Shown: positions 26,481-35,763 of the stretch, piece by piece
How positions within the stretch are numbered: position 1 is the first letter of the stretch
How the letters are laid out: each line of letters opens with the position of its first letter
Source of the DNA: Firmicutes bacterium UBA3930
GTDB taxonomy: Bacteria; Bacillota; Clostridia; Caldicoprobacterales; Caldicoprobacteraceae
DNA length: 41,218 nucleotides
Direction of reading: 5' to 3'
NCBI GenBank assembly: GCA_002385885.1
Contig: DGEI01000005.1
Span: forward strand, 1-41,218
Made by a program: the position numbers and the translations under genes
Notes under the pieces: generated by a model
Database searches by the model: none
Seen by the model: the letters and a program-made list of their open reading frames with translations, nothing else
What the model was told of the DNA's origin: nothing

Positions 26481-27494
26481 ATGGCTGTGAGAGTTGGTAT
26501 TAATGGATTTGGAAGAATTGGAAGGAACGCATTCAAGGCAGCATTGGAGAAAAATGCTCAAAATATTGAATTTGTTGCCATCAATGATTTGACGGATGCT
26601 GCTACCCTGGCACATCTCTTGAAGTATGACTCATGTTTTGGCAAGTTTGATGCAGAGGTAGAAGTAAAGGAAGATGCATTGGTAGTCAACGGAAAAGAGA
26701 TCAAGGTTTTGGCAGAAAGAGATCCTGCAAACCTGCCTTGGAAAGATCTAGGAGTAGACATTGTACTTGAATCCACCGGACTTTTTACTGCAAGGGATAA
26801 AGCTTCCAAGCACATAGATGCCGGTGCAAAAAAGGTCGTAATTTCTGCTCCTGCAAAGAATGAGGACATTACCATTGTTATGGGCGTAAATGAGGACAAA
26901 TATGATCCAGCTAACCATCATGTCATTTCCAATGCTTCATGTACCACCAACTGTTTGGCACCGTTTGCAAAGGTACTGCATGATAAGTTCGGGATCAAGA
27001 AAGGTCTTATGACCACTGTCCATTCTTACACAAACGATCAGCGAATTCTTGATCTGCCCCATAAGGATTTAAGGAGAGCAAGGGCTGCTGCCTTGTCGAT
27101 TATTCCCACTACTACAGGTGCTGCAAGAGCAGTTGCATTGGTGCTTCCTGAGCTGAAGGGCAAATTAAACGGGTTTGCGATGAGAGTACCTACTCCGACG
27201 GTGTCGGTTGTGGATCTTGTGGCTGAGCTTGAAAAACCCACTACTGCAGAAGAGATAAATGCTGCAATGAAAGAAGCAGCTGAAGGCCCGATGAAGGGTA
27301 TACTGGGATATGAGGAAGAACCGTTGGTATCTATAGACTTCAAGGGAGATTCCCGTTCATCCATAGTAGATGGTTTATCCACCATGGTAATCGATGGCAA
27401 TATGGCCAAAGTAGTGTCCTGGTACGATAATGAATGGGGTTACTCCTGCAGAATCATTGATCTGATAGATTACATTATAGCCAAGGGCCTGTAA
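26481..27494 (+). CDS. gapA: Glyceraldehyde-3-phosphate dehydrogenase, type I
   Basis: GapA oxidises and phosphorylates glyceraldehyde-3-phosphate with NAD. The Rossmann motif is GINGFGRIGRNAF and the catalytic Cys is C154 in SNASCTTNCLAP. The motifs PTTTGAA and RVPTP are also intact. An Asp after the second strand (AINDLTD) suits NAD. The gene is 337 codons long and has a strong AAGAAGGAGG site. It is 134 bases after cggR, a gap that could hold a processing site as in Bacillus, and 18 bases before pgk. Confidence 0.98.
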   Translation: MAVRVGINGFGRIGRNAFKAALEKNAQNIEFVAINDLTDAATLAHLLKYDSCFGKFDAEVEVKEDALVVNGKEIKVLAERDPANLPWKDLGVDIVLESTGLFTARDKASKHIDAGAKKVVISAPAKNEDITIVMGVNEDKYDPANHHVISNASCTTNCLAPFAKVLHDKFGIKKGLMTTVHSYTNDQRILDLPHKDLRRARAAALSIIPTTTGAARAVALVLPELKGKLNGFAMRVPTPTVSVVDLVAELEKPTTAEEINAAMKEAAEGPMKGILGYEEEPLVSIDFKGDSRSSIVDGLSTMVIDGNMAKVVSWYDNEWGYSCRIIDLIDYIIAKGL

Positions 27495-27512
27495 TGTGAA
27501 GGAGTGATCTCG

Positions 27513-28697
27513 GTGAACAAAAAAACCATTGAAGATATCCAGGTACAGGGCAAACGTGTGCTGGTGCGGGTGGATTTCAATGTACCTTTGGATGAGAATA
27601 AGAATATAACCGATGATACCCGTATAAGGGCAGCGCTTCCCACTATTCAGTATCTTGTAAAAAATAAAGCCAAAGTAATTCTTATGTCTCACCTGGGAAG
27701 GCCAAAAGGAGAGGTGAATCCAAAATACAGCCTGGCACCGGTTGCCAAGCGTCTGGGCCAGCTTCTCGGCCAGGATGTTATAATGGCACAGGATGTTATA
27801 GGTGAAAGCGCCAAACAGGCTGTAGCCGGCATGGAGGATGGCCAGGTGGTTCTTCTGGAAAATGTGCGCTTTCATAAGGAAGAGACCAAAAACGATCCTG
27901 AGTTTGCAAAAGCTTTGGCGCAGCTGGGAGACGTATATGTAAATGATGCCTTTGGCACTGCACACAGGGCTCATGCGTCTACTGAAGGAGTAGCCCACTA
28001 TTTGCCCGCTGTGGCAGGATATCTAATCCAAAAAGAGCTGGATGTTATGGGCAAGGCGCTCGATAACCCCGAACGTCCGTTTGTGGCTATCCTGGGTGGT
28101 GCCAAGGTCTCGGACAAGATTGGTGTTATTAAGAATCTGATAGATAAAGTTGATGCCCTTCTGATCGGCGGAGGCATGGCATATACTTTCATAAAAGCTA
28201 TGGGTTATGAAATAGGCAATTCTCTGCTGGAGGAGGACAAGATAGAACTGGCTAAAGAACTTATGGATAAGGCAAAGGCAAAAGGAGTAAAAATGCTGCT
28301 TCCTGTTGATAATGTGGTTGCCGATGAGTTTAAGCCTGATGCTGCGCATAAGGTGGTCGGAAGCGAGGAAATCTCAGCGGGATGGCAGGGACTGGATATT
28401 GGGCCCAAAACCCGGGAGATGTTTGGCGAAGAGATCAAAAAGGCAAAAACCGTTGTGTGGAACGGGCCGATGGGTGTTTTTGAAATGCCCGCCTTTGCCG
28501 AAGGCACCAAGGCTGTTGCAAAATTTGTCGGCGAATGCAGCGGTACCACAATAATTGGGGGTGGGGACTCGGCAGCAGCTGTTGAACAGCTTGGTTTTGC
28601 TGATAAGATGACTCATATTTCCACAGGCGGGGGAGCTTCGCTGGAGTTCCTTGAAGGGAAGGTGCTTCCCGGAGTAGCTGCCCTCAATGATCGCTAA
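27513..28697 (+). CDS. pgk: Phosphoglycerate kinase
   Basis: Pgk makes ATP from 1,3-bisphosphoglycerate. The family signature RVLVRVDFNVPLD is at the N-terminus, SHLGRPKG follows, and the nucleotide-binding end shows IIGGGDSAAAVEQ with STGGGASLEFLEG. I chose the GTG at 27513, eight bases after AAGGAG; an in-frame GTG at 27504 overlaps this site. Length is 394 residues. It is the second catalytic gene of the glycolysis operon. Confidence 0.97.
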   Translation: MNKKTIEDIQVQGKRVLVRVDFNVPLDENKNITDDTRIRAALPTIQYLVKNKAKVILMSHLGRPKGEVNPKYSLAPVAKRLGQLLGQDVIMAQDVIGESAKQAVAGMEDGQVVLLENVRFHKEETKNDPEFAKALAQLGDVYVNDAFGTAHRAHASTEGVAHYLPAVAGYLIQKELDVMGKALDNPERPFVAILGGAKVSDKIGVIKNLIDKVDALLIGGGMAYTFIKAMGYEIGNSLLEEDKIELAKELMDKAKAKGVKMLLPVDNVVADEFKPDAAHKVVGSEEISAGWQGLDIGPKTREMFGEEIKKAKTVVWNGPMGVFEMPAFAEGTKAVAKFVGECSGTTIIGGGDSAAAVEQLGFADKMTHISTGGGASLEFLEGKVLPGVAALNDR

Positions 28698-28738
28698 TAT
28701 TGCCCCCTAAATTTTTTATATAGATTACCCAACCGAAT

Positions 28739-28763
28739 CCTGCCCGGGAATTTCCCGGGCAGG
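28739..28763. repeat. Perfect palindrome between pgk and tpiA
   Basis: Arms CCTGCCCGGGAA and TTCCCGGGCAGG (12 bp each) flank a single T. In RNA this would be a very stable GC-rich hairpin, but no T-run follows, so it is not an intrinsic terminator. It may set mRNA processing or stability between the two genes. Confidence 0.75.
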
Positions 28764-28791
28764 CAGGCTGGGATGTGAGGAGAGTTTACAT

Positions 28792-29538
28792 ATGAGAAAA
28801 CCAATTATTGCAGGAAACTGGAAAATGTACAAAACACCGTCTGAAGCGGTATCATTGATCGAAGAGTTAAAACCATTGGTGAAGGATGCACAGGCCGAAG
28901 TGGTGGTGTGTCCTCCTTTTATTTGCCTGCCTGCTGCTAAGGAAGCCCTGGAAGGTTCCAATATAAGGCTGGGTGCTCAGAATATGTACTGGGAGGAGCA
29001 GGGAGCATTTACTGGCGAGGTGGCTCCGGGAATGCTCACAGAAGCAGGCGTGGAATATGTTATTATAGGCCATTCTGAGAGAAGGCAGTATTTCAGTGAA
29101 ACCGATGATATGGTGAACAGGAAAATGCTGTCAGCAGTTTCTCATAATCTGATTCCCATAATTTGCGTCGGTGAGACACTGGAACAGAGAGAACAGGGTG
29201 TTACCGAGAAGGTTGTAGACACCCAGACAAGGGCTGCCCTTAATGGATTGACGGCTGATGTGGCTGACAGAATAGTTATTGCCTACGAGCCTGTATGGGC
29301 TATAGGGACAGGAAGGACTGCTTCCAGCGATGATGCAAATGAAGTTATCGGGTATATCCGCAAGGTGGTAGAAAGTGTATTGGGCAGCCAGGCGGCGTCA
29401 CGGATAAGAATTCTGTATGGAGGCAGTGTAAAGCCCGAAAATGCTGCCGAGCTGATGCAGATGCCTGAAATTGACGGCGGATTGGTGGGCGGAGCCAGCT
29501 TAAAAGCACTGGATTTTTCAAAAATCGTTAATTACTAG
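28792..29538 (+). CDS. tpiA: Triosephosphate isomerase
   Basis: TpiA interconverts dihydroxyacetone phosphate and glyceraldehyde-3-phosphate. Catalytic residues are the Lys in GNWKMYK (K11), the His in IIGHSERRQ and the Glu in AYEPVWAIGTG. The phosphate loop ILYGGSVKPENA and the GGLVGGASL end are intact. The length of 248 residues is standard. It is 94 bases after pgk, with a palindrome between, and 9 bases before gpmI. Confidence 0.98.
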   Translation: MRKPIIAGNWKMYKTPSEAVSLIEELKPLVKDAQAEVVVCPPFICLPAAKEALEGSNIRLGAQNMYWEEQGAFTGEVAPGMLTEAGVEYVIIGHSERRQYFSETDDMVNRKMLSAVSHNLIPIICVGETLEQREQGVTEKVVDTQTRAALNGLTADVADRIVIAYEPVWAIGTGRTASSDDANEVIGYIRKVVESVLGSQAASRIRILYGGSVKPENAAELMQMPEIDGGLVGGASLKALDFSKIVNY

Positions 29539-29547
29539 GAGGATAAT

Positions 29548-31092
29548 ATGCAAAAGGATTTAACCGCCCTGATCATAATGGACGGGTTCGGGATAAACAC
29601 CAGGCAGGAATGGAACGCAGTATATGCAGCAAATACCCCTAATATTGACAGGTATTGGAATGAATACCCCCATGTGGCTATAGGTTCCAGCGGGCTGGAT
29701 GTGGGACTGCCCGAAGGACAGATGGGTAATTCAGAGGTAGGGCATCTGAACATAGGTGCCGGAAGAATTGTATACCAGGAATTTACCCGTATCAGCAAGG
29801 CCATTGAGGAGGGCGATTTTTTTAGAAACAAGGCACTGTTAACCGCTGTTGATAGTGTAAAAAAACATGGTTCAAAGCTTCATTTAATGGGTTTAGTATC
29901 CGATGGCGGTGTTCACAGTCATATGGAACACCTGTATGCATTGGTGGAGCTGGCAAAGTCCCGCGGCCTTGAGCAGGTTTATATCCATTGTTTTATGGAT
30001 GGGAGGGATGTTCCTCCGTCAAGTGGGAAATCCTATATAGAGATGCTTGAGAAAAAGCTGCAGGAGTATGAGTTTGGGAAAATCGCAACTGTGTCAGGGC
30101 GTTATTATGCAATGGATCGTGACAGACGGTGGGATCGTACTCAGAAGGCTTATGATGCCATGGTTCTGGGCAGCGGAAAATTCGCTTCATCTGCAGTTGC
30201 CGCCATGGAACAGTCATATACAGAAGGCGTGACCGATGAATTTGTTATCCCCACGGTTGTGCTTGAGGATGGGAAGCCGGCAGCCACCATTGGAAGAAAT
30301 GATTCCATTATATTTTTTAATTTCCGTCCGGATCGGACCAGGCAGATTACAAGGGCTTTTATTGAAGAGGACTTTTCTGAATTCTCCAGGAGCCTGGGAT
30401 ATTTTCCGGTTTGCTTTGTGTCGATGACCCAATATGATGCATCCTATACTAATATTCATGTGGCTTTTGAGCCTCAGAGCCTGGATAACACCTTTGGGGA
30501 GTATATAAGTAAGCTGGGGAAAAAGCAGCTGCGGATTGCTGAAACTGAAAAGTACGCCCATGTAACCTTTTTCTTTAACGGAGGGGTGGAGCGCCCCAAT
30601 GAAAATGAAGACAGGGTGCTTATTCCATCGCCCAAGATTGCTACATATGATCTGAAGCCCTCCATGAGCGCAATAGAGGTAACCGACGAGGTGGAACGGA
30701 GAATTGCTTCGGGAGAGTATGATGTTATTATATTAAATTATGCAAATTGTGATATGGTAGGACATACCGGAATTATGGAAGCAGCCGTTGAAGCTGTTGA
30801 GACGGTTGATAAGTGCGTGGGCCGTGTAGTGGAAGCCATTCGCTCAAGGGGCGGGAAGGTGATCATCACTGCCGATCACGGCAATGCCGAACAGATGCTG
30901 GACTATGAAACAGGACAGCCCCATACTGCACATACATCCAATCCTGTACCTTTTATCCTGATAGATGATACCAGAAAGAATGCTGTTCTCAGGGATAACG
31001 GCCGTTTGGCAGATATAATTCCTACACTGCTTGAATTGATGGGACTGGAAAAGCCCGAAGAAATGACGGGTGAGAGTTTAATTAAAAAGTGA
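29548..31092 (+). CDS. gpmI: 2,3-bisphosphoglycerate-independent phosphoglycerate mutase
   Basis: GpmI converts 3- to 2-phosphoglycerate with two manganese ions and a phosphoserine intermediate. MDGFG gives an Asp ligand and the catalytic S62 is in GQMGNSEVGHLNIGAG. Later metal ligands are in NYANCDMVGHTG and ITADHGNAEQM. The length of 514 residues is typical. AGGAGG is just before the ATG. It overlaps nothing and is followed by eno within 16 bases. Confidence 0.98.
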   Translation: MQKDLTALIIMDGFGINTRQEWNAVYAANTPNIDRYWNEYPHVAIGSSGLDVGLPEGQMGNSEVGHLNIGAGRIVYQEFTRISKAIEEGDFFRNKALLTAVDSVKKHGSKLHLMGLVSDGGVHSHMEHLYALVELAKSRGLEQVYIHCFMDGRDVPPSSGKSYIEMLEKKLQEYEFGKIATVSGRYYAMDRDRRWDRTQKAYDAMVLGSGKFASSAVAAMEQSYTEGVTDEFVIPTVVLEDGKPAATIGRNDSIIFFNFRPDRTRQITRAFIEEDFSEFSRSLGYFPVCFVSMTQYDASYTNIHVAFEPQSLDNTFGEYISKLGKKQLRIAETEKYAHVTFFFNGGVERPNENEDRVLIPSPKIATYDLKPSMSAIEVTDEVERRIASGEYDVIILNYANCDMVGHTGIMEAAVEAVETVDKCVGRVVEAIRSRGGKVIITADHGNAEQMLDYETGQPHTAHTSNPVPFILIDDTRKNAVLRDNGRLADIIPTLLELMGLEKPEEMTGESLIKK

Positions 31093-31107
31093 AAGGAGAT
31101 GCGGAAG

Positions 31108-32400
31108 ATGACCACAATTTTAGATGTAATTGCACGCGAGATTCTGGATTCGAGAGGCAATCCTACTGTAGAAGTTGAAGTATACCTCGAAGGCGGAGCT
31201 GTAGGAAGAGCTGCTGTTCCTTCCGGAGCATCAACGGGAGCTTTTGAAGCTGTAGAACTGCGAGATGGTGATAAGTCCAGGTATCTGGGCAAGGGAGTAC
31301 AGAAGGCAGTAGAAAATGTAAACAACATAATTGCCGAGGAAATAATCGGAATGGATGCTCTTGATCAGATTGGCATAGACAAGCTGATGATTGAACTGGA
31401 TGGAACTCCTAATAAGGGCAAGCTGGGGGCAAATGCCATACTGGGTGTGTCGCTGGCAGTTGCTAAGGCTGCAGCCAATCAGCTGGGTGTTCCCCTTTAT
31501 CAGTATATCGGCGGTGTAAATGCAAAAGTTATGCCGGTACCAATGATGAACATACTAAATGGTGGAGAACATGCCGATAATACTGTGGATATCCAGGAGT
31601 TCATGATAATGCCGGTAGGCGCCGGGAGTTTCAAGGAAGCCCTATGCATGTGCGCCGAGGTATTCCATAATCTGAAGTCTGTACTTAAGGATAAAGGTTA
31701 CAGCACGGCTGTAGGCGACGAAGGCGGTTTTGCACCGGACTTGAAGACAAACGAAGAAGCCATCGAAGTCATATTGGAAGCTGTTGAAAAAGCGGGATAC
31801 AAGCCTGGAGATGATATCCGCATTGCAATAGATGCAGCTGCCACAGAGTTATACGGAGAGGACGGCAAATATCACTTCCCGGGAGAAGGCGTGGTAAGGA
31901 CGGTTGAAGAGCTGGTAGATTACTATGCTGAACTGGCAGATAAGTATCCTATCATTTCTCTGGAGGATGGAGTTGCCGAGGAAGACTGGGAAGGCTGGAA
32001 ACTGCTTACCGAGAAGCTTGGTAACAAGATTCAGCTGGTTGGTGACGACCTGTTCGTAACCAATACTGAGAGGCTGGCCAAGGGGATTAAACTGGGAGTT
32101 GCCAATTCAATCCTGATAAAAGTCAACCAGATCGGAACCTTGACGGAAACCCTGGATGCTATTGAGATGGCCAACCGTGCCGGGTATACAGCGGTTGTAT
32201 CCCACCGTTCAGGAGAAACCGAAGATGCTACCATTGCAGATTTGGTAGTAGCCGTCAATGCCGGCCAGATCAAGACAGGAGCTCCTTCACGCACCGATCG
32301 TGTTGCAAAATACAATCAACTGCTTCGTATAGAAGAGCAGCTGGATGATTTGGCTCAGTATCCCGGTTTGAACGCATGGTTCAACCTGAAGAACAAATAA
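31108..32400 (+). CDS. eno: Enolase
   Basis: Enolase dehydrates 2-phosphoglycerate to phosphoenolpyruvate and is often part of the RNA degradosome. Motifs are ILDSRGNPTVEV and SGASTGAFEA at the N-terminus, then GDEGGFAP, SLEDG, GDDLFVTN, LIKVNQIGTLTET and SHRSGETED around the magnesium site. I chose the ATG at 31108, nine bases after AAAGGAG; the ATG at 31099 touches this site. Length is 430 residues. It ends the glycolysis operon before a terminator. Confidence 0.98.
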   Translation: MTTILDVIAREILDSRGNPTVEVEVYLEGGAVGRAAVPSGASTGAFEAVELRDGDKSRYLGKGVQKAVENVNNIIAEEIIGMDALDQIGIDKLMIELDGTPNKGKLGANAILGVSLAVAKAAANQLGVPLYQYIGGVNAKVMPVPMMNILNGGEHADNTVDIQEFMIMPVGAGSFKEALCMCAEVFHNLKSVLKDKGYSTAVGDEGGFAPDLKTNEEAIEVILEAVEKAGYKPGDDIRIAIDAAATELYGEDGKYHFPGEGVVRTVEELVDYYAELADKYPIISLEDGVAEEDWEGWKLLTEKLGNKIQLVGDDLFVTNTERLAKGIKLGVANSILIKVNQIGTLTETLDAIEMANRAGYTAVVSHRSGETEDATIADLVVAVNAGQIKTGAPSRTDRVAKYNQLLRIEEQLDDLAQYPGLNAWFNLKNK

Positions 32401-32406
32401 TTCCTG

Positions 32407-32441
32407 TCCCCCATCATATATAAAATGGTGGGGGATATTTT
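32407..32441 (+). terminator. Intrinsic terminator after eno
   Basis: An 11-bp stem with one G.U pair (TCCCCCATCAT with ATGGTGGGGGA) and a 7-nt loop is followed by a short broken T-run (TATTTT), so it may leak into secG. Confidence 0.7.
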
Positions 32442-32445
32442 CGCC

Positions 32446-32474
32446 TTGATTTTCCCATGTGGGTATGATAAAAT
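32446..32474 (+). promoter_or_regulatory. Possible promoter of secG
   Basis: TTGATT (32446-32451) and TAAAAT (32469-32474) are 17 bases apart, directly after the eno terminator. Confidence 0.5.
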
Positions 32475-32506
32475 AATTCCGTCATCCATAGGAGGGAGGA
32501 ATTTCT

Positions 32507-32746
32507 GTGTCTGTGTTTAAAAACATACTTACGGCGCTGCTTGTTATTGCCGAATTGTTCCTGATTGTGGTCGTACTGCTTCAATCGGGTAAAAAAGCCG
32601 GTTTATCCGGTGCCATCTCAGGTGGAGCCGAGACCTTTTTTGGGAAATACAAGGCGAGAAGTTTTGAGGGTAAGCTTAACCGGCTTACAAAGATATCCGC
32701 GGTAGCGTTTATTGTAATAGCTGTGATTCTGGCCATATTAGATTAA
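32507..32746 (+). CDS. secG: Preprotein translocase subunit SecG
   Basis: SecG is a small accessory part of the SecYEG channel. The 79-residue protein has two transmembrane helices (about 5-23 and 58-77) around a conserved loop, LLQSGKKAGLSGAISGGAETFFG. The start is GTG behind GGAGGGAGG. The order eno-secG-(HD)-rnr-smpB is common in Firmicutes. Confidence 0.96.
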   Translation: MSVFKNILTALLVIAELFLIVVVLLQSGKKAGLSGAISGGAETFFGKYKARSFEGKLNRLTKISAVAFIVIAVILAILD

Positions 32747-32769
32747 TGTAGTTTTGAAATATAGTGAGC

Positions 32770-32794
32770 AAAAACGACCCAACGGTCGTTTTTT
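32770..32794 (+). terminator. Intrinsic terminator after secG
   Basis: A 10-bp stem (AAAAACGACC with GGTCGTTTTT) with a 4-nt loop (CAAC) leads into a T-run. Confidence 0.85.
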
Positions 32795-32985
32795 CTATTT
32801 TATGCCCGTAAAATTTTTCTTTATGAGTATAAGAGGGTTTTAAGATCCATATGATAGAGAACAATTGCTGCAGGTTTTTATGATACTTTGATGCTGTATA
32901 TTTCCGGGTATTTTTGGCTAATTATAAAATATGAAAAGATGTATCAGGCAAATTTACGGAAAAAAATTAATGGGAGGGTGTGGAA

Positions 32986-33537
32986 ATGACAAGGGAAGAA
33001 GCACTGAAAATGGTGAAGGTGAATATCAGGAATGCTAATTTAGTGAAACACGCATTAGCTGTCGAGGCGGTTATGCGGGAACTGGCAAGGAAGTTTGGCG
33101 AATCCGGGGAAAAGTGGGGTTTGGTTGGGCTAATACATGATATTGATTATGAGAAGACGGCTGATAACCCTTCGCAGCATGGTTTAATCGGAGCGCAGAT
33201 GCTGGCTGAAGCGGGGCTTGATGATGAATTGGTTAATGCTGTCAGGGCACACAACGAAGCTTTGGGATATGAAAGAACTACCCGGCTGGATAAGGCATTG
33301 TATGCAGCCGATCCTGTTACAGGCCTGATTGTAGCAGCAGCGCTTGTTAAACCAAGCAAAAAACTGGCCGATGTGGATACTGAGTTTGTGCTGAAAAAAT
33401 ATAAAGAGAAATCCTTTGCCCGCGGCGCTTCCAGGGAACAGATAAACAGCTGTGTGGAATTGGGACTTACTCTTGAGGAGTTTATTGGTTTATCCATTGA
33501 TGCAATGCAAGGCATTGCCGGTGAACTGGGGCTCTAG
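32986..33537 (+). CDS. HD-domain (HDIG-type) hydrolase
   Basis: This 183-residue protein has an HD phosphohydrolase core: an N-terminal His in VKHALAVEAVM, the HD pair in GLIHDIDYEK, another His after DNPSQHG, a His in VRAHNEA and an Asp in LYAADPVTG. The substrate is unknown; related proteins are annotated only as HDIG-domain hydrolases. I chose the ATG at 32986 after GGGAGGG, rather than the GTG two codons upstream. It stands between the secG terminator and rnr and may share transcription with rnr. Confidence 0.85.
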   Translation: MTREEALKMVKVNIRNANLVKHALAVEAVMRELARKFGESGEKWGLVGLIHDIDYEKTADNPSQHGLIGAQMLAEAGLDDELVNAVRAHNEALGYERTTRLDKALYAADPVTGLIVAAALVKPSKKLADVDTEFVLKKYKEKSFARGASREQINSCVELGLTLEEFIGLSIDAMQGIAGELGL

Positions 33538-33598
33538 ATATATCTATAAAATACATACTTCCGGCATATGCAGGATAGTTTTTTAAGGAGGATAAAAT

Positions 33599-35728
33599 TT
33601 GAATATAAAGGAAAAGATACTTGATACTTTAGGGCGAGGTAATCAACCTCCCATGTACATTGAACAGTTAATGAATGTCTTAGGGATTTCCCCTGGCGAA
33701 AAGGTGGTATTTCAATCTATTTTGGATGAAATGGTGAAGGATGGGCAAGTTGTTCAGACCAAGAAGAAAAAGTATGCCCTTCCCGAAAGTTTGGGTTATA
33801 TAATTGGAAGAATTCAGGGCAATGCAAGAGGGTTTGGCTTCTTAATACCCGATGACCCCAAGTATGAGGATATATATATATCAGCTGAGAATATGAACGG
33901 GGCTATGCATAATGATCGGGTTATAGTACGCTTGCTGCATCATGGAACATACGGCTATCCATCCAGTGAAGGGGAAGTGTATAAGATACTGCAGCGGGCC
34001 AATAAAACTCTTGTTGGAACGTTTGAAAGCAATGGAAACGGCCGTCATGGTTTCGTGGTTCCGGATGAACCCAGGATTGGAAAGGACGTGTTTATACCTT
34101 CTTTTGACAGCAGCCAGGTAAAGACGGGTTATAAAGTGGTCGTTGAAATTAACAAATGGCCTGAACACAGGCGAAATCCCCAGGGACGGATTATTGAGGT
34201 TCTGGGGCATAAAGATGAGGCAGGAACCGATGTCCTGTCTATCATACGGCAGTACAAGCTGCCGGAGAAATTTCCTCCGAAGGTTGAAGCGGCAGCTTCC
34301 CGGATAGAACAAACCGTGCTTGAGCAGGATATAGCCGGACGAAAAGACCTGCGGCATTTGAGGACATTTACTATTGACGGAGCAGACGCTAAGGATTTTG
34401 ATGATGCTGTGTCCCTTGAAATTACGGAAGACGGCCATTTTCTCCTGGGTGTTCACATTGCCGATGTAAGCCATTATGTTAAGGAAGGGACTCCCATAGA
34501 TGAGGAAGCGCTGGCCCGCGGAACCAGTGTTTATCTTGTCGACAGGGTCATCCCAATGCTTCCTTTCGAGCTGTCCAACGGCATATGCAGCCTTAATCCC
34601 AATGTGGATCGGCTTACTTTATCGGTAATAATGGAGATCAATGAAGAGGGCAGGGTGCTTGATTACCAGATATATGAGAGTATAATTCAAAGCAAAAAAC
34701 GCATGGTATATGAAGAGGTAAACAGGATCCTCGAAGATGAGGATGAGGATCTGATGGCTGAGTATGCCGGTTTTATTGAGGATTTAAGGAATATGGAACG
34801 CTTGTGCCATATACTTCATAAGCAGAGAGTGAAGCGGGGCAGCATCGATTTTGATCTGAACGAATCGAAAATAACCTTGGATGATCGTGGAAAGGTAAAG
34901 GATGTCAGATTGTATACCCGGGGAATCGGGGAACGCATGATAGAGGAGTTTATGCTTATATGCAATGAAACCATAGCACAGCATATGTTCTGGAGAAGTA
35001 TGCCCTTTATGTACCGCATACACGAGGATCCGGATGTTGAGAAACTGTTGGAATTTGATGAGTTTATACACAATTTCGGTTACCATCTGAAAGGCATCAG
35101 GGGGCGTATACACCCCAAAGCGCTGCAGCATCTTCTGGATGAAATCCGCGGTACCCGTGAAGAAGGCATTATAAATGCAGTTATGTTAAGATCCCTGCAG
35201 AAAGCTAAGTACAGCCCGGATAATACCGGCCATTTTGGCCTGGCTGCTCAGCACTACTGCCACTTTACTTCTCCCATCAGGAGATATCCTGATCTGATAG
35301 ATCACAGGATAATTAAGGACATGCTGAATGAACGCCTGGATCTAAACCGTATTGCTAAGCTGGAAAACATTCTGCCCGAGATGGCCAGGCATTGCACTGA
35401 GCGGGAGATTCTTGCAGATGAAGTGGAACGTGAGGTTGATGACTTAAAGAAAGCCGAGTTTGCTTTGGATAAGATTGGTATGGAATTTGACGGTATTATA
35501 TCCGGGGTTACCAACTATGGGATCTATGTAGAGCTGGAAAACACGGTGGAAGGTTTGGTGCATATAAGCACCATGGATGACGATTATTATGTCTATTACG
35601 AGAAACATTACTGCCTGATAGGCCAAAGAACCAGCAAGGTGTACCGCCTGGGTGACCTGGTCCGCATCAGGATTGCCGGCGTGGATATGGCATTGAGAAA
35701 TATTGATTTTGTGCTGGCGGATCAGTGA
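33599..35728 (+). CDS. rnr: Ribonuclease R
   Basis: RNase R is a processive 3'-to-5' exoribonuclease that unwinds structured RNA and degrades non-stop mRNAs released by trans-translation. The 709-residue protein has an N-terminal HTH-like part, cold-shock domains (GIIGRIQGNARGFGFLIPD-like at about 60-80), the RNB catalytic domain with Asp cluster in DGADAKDFDDAVSLE, and a C-terminal S1 domain (ISGVTNYGIYVELENTVEGL). The Lys-rich tail of E. coli RNase R is absent. It starts with TTG seven bases after AAGGAGG. smpB and ssrA follow 1.4 kb downstream. Confidence 0.96.
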   Translation: MNIKEKILDTLGRGNQPPMYIEQLMNVLGISPGEKVVFQSILDEMVKDGQVVQTKKKKYALPESLGYIIGRIQGNARGFGFLIPDDPKYEDIYISAENMNGAMHNDRVIVRLLHHGTYGYPSSEGEVYKILQRANKTLVGTFESNGNGRHGFVVPDEPRIGKDVFIPSFDSSQVKTGYKVVVEINKWPEHRRNPQGRIIEVLGHKDEAGTDVLSIIRQYKLPEKFPPKVEAAASRIEQTVLEQDIAGRKDLRHLRTFTIDGADAKDFDDAVSLEITEDGHFLLGVHIADVSHYVKEGTPIDEEALARGTSVYLVDRVIPMLPFELSNGICSLNPNVDRLTLSVIMEINEEGRVLDYQIYESIIQSKKRMVYEEVNRILEDEDEDLMAEYAGFIEDLRNMERLCHILHKQRVKRGSIDFDLNESKITLDDRGKVKDVRLYTRGIGERMIEEFMLICNETIAQHMFWRSMPFMYRIHEDPDVEKLLEFDEFIHNFGYHLKGIRGRIHPKALQHLLDEIRGTREEGIINAVMLRSLQKAKYSPDNTGHFGLAAQHYCHFTSPIRRYPDLIDHRIIKDMLNERLDLNRIAKLENILPEMARHCTEREILADEVEREVDDLKKAEFALDKIGMEFDGIISGVTNYGIYVELENTVEGLVHISTMDDDYYVYYEKHYCLIGQRTSKVYRLGDLVRIRIAGVDMALRNIDFVLADQ

Positions 35729-35763
35729 CGGCAGGCAAACTACCGGGAAAGCCCGGCTTGAAG

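Noticed and set aside
27375..27998. A 207-codon minus-strand frame antisense to pgk
   Set aside because: It overlaps the end of gapA and the start of pgk on the other strand, both of which have intact motifs; it is a codon-bias shadow.
33881..34474. A 197-codon minus-strand frame antisense to rnr
   Set aside because: It lies fully within the RNase R coding region and has no ribosome binding site or domain.
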